Assembly: GCA_051000755.1 (NCBI GenBank)
Contig: JBPCNZ010000160.1
Location: 1 to 5,621 of the forward strand
Direction of reading: 5' to 3'
DNA length: 5,621 bases
Source of the DNA: JALZAH01 sp051000755
Lineage (GTDB): Bacteria; Actinomycetota; Acidimicrobiia; Acidimicrobiales; Palsa-688
In this document: positions 5,503-5,621 of the stretch, one piece after another
How positions within the stretch are numbered: position 1 is the first letter of the stretch
Layout: the number at the start of each line of letters is the position of its first letter
Made by a program: the position numbers and the translations under genes
The notes under the pieces: model-generated
Seen by the model: the letters and a program-made list of their open reading frames with translations, nothing else
Told to the model about the DNA's origin: nothing
The model's database searches: none

Positions 5503-5621
5503 CTAGACGGTTGTGTGGGGTGGCTGGGTGACGGCGATGGCGAGGTGGTCGATGGCGTTGAAGGGGTGGGAGGCGTTGTAGTTATCGGCGGTCTCCCAGG
5601 CGGCGGCGGGTCGGCGAAGAC
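5503..5621 (-). CDS. Unidentified protein, C-terminal 38 residues (cut by window edge)
   Basis: The minus strand is open from the right edge to a TAG at 5505-5503, giving 38 codons that include PAAAWETADNYNASHPF, NAIDHLAIAVTQPP and the final HTTV. Nearly every codon ends in C or G (for example gcc gcc gcc tgg gag acc gcc), the pattern of real coding DNA here. Of the other two minus frames, one soon hits a stop and the other is a low-complexity Pro/Thr/Ser frame. I do not recognise the family; a mobile-element protein (transposase, relaxase or similar) is possible from context only. It converges on the ribF operon, so it is a separate transcription unit, and the repeat array lies 142-251 nt past its stop codon. 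The start and most of the protein lie beyond the window. Confidence 0.65.
   Translation of the reverse strand, partial: LRRPAAAWETADNYNASHPFNAIDHLAIAVTQPPHTTV

Overview
This is a GC-rich (about 70% by eye) window whose first 5.1 kb is a plus-strand translation and ribosome-maturation operon in the order infB (5' end missing), ylxP/DUF503, rbfA, truB, ribF. The gene order, the very long Pro/Ala- then Gly/Arg-rich N-terminal part of IF2 and the codon bias point to a high-GC actinobacterium, possibly of the Acidimicrobiia type. That placement is an inference from sequence style; no marker here fixes the taxon.

Layout: infB fills 1-2466 and is open to the left edge, so its true start and first N-terminal domain lie outside. 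ylxP (2496-2789), rbfA (2803-3291), truB (3288-4187) and ribF (4198-5136) follow with gaps of 29, 13, -4 and 10 nt, and all four begin with GTG. The genes belong together functionally: IF2 recruits initiator tRNA, RbfA matures the 30S subunit, TruB makes psi55 in tRNA, and RibF makes FMN and FAD. ribF is a customary passenger of this operon. Notable details are a perfect hairpin whose loop is the infB stop codon, a possible 6-codon minicistron bridging ylxP and rbfA, a 24-bp tandem repeat extending the RbfA C-terminus, and a possible leaderless promoter for ribF formed partly by the truB stop codon.

From 5137 the character changes. A 366-nt stretch without a gene holds GC-rich hairpins just after ribF, then a visibly AT-richer block (about 5250-5370) with an array of related direct and inverted repeats, then a G/T-rich stretch. 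At the right edge, the last 38 codons of a minus-strand gene (5503-5621) converge on the operon. I do not recognise it. In many actinobacteria rpsO follows ribF, and it is not seen here, so the right end may be the edge of an inserted or accessory segment. That is a hypothesis, and the repeat array beside an unidentified convergent gene is the part of the window most worth following up.
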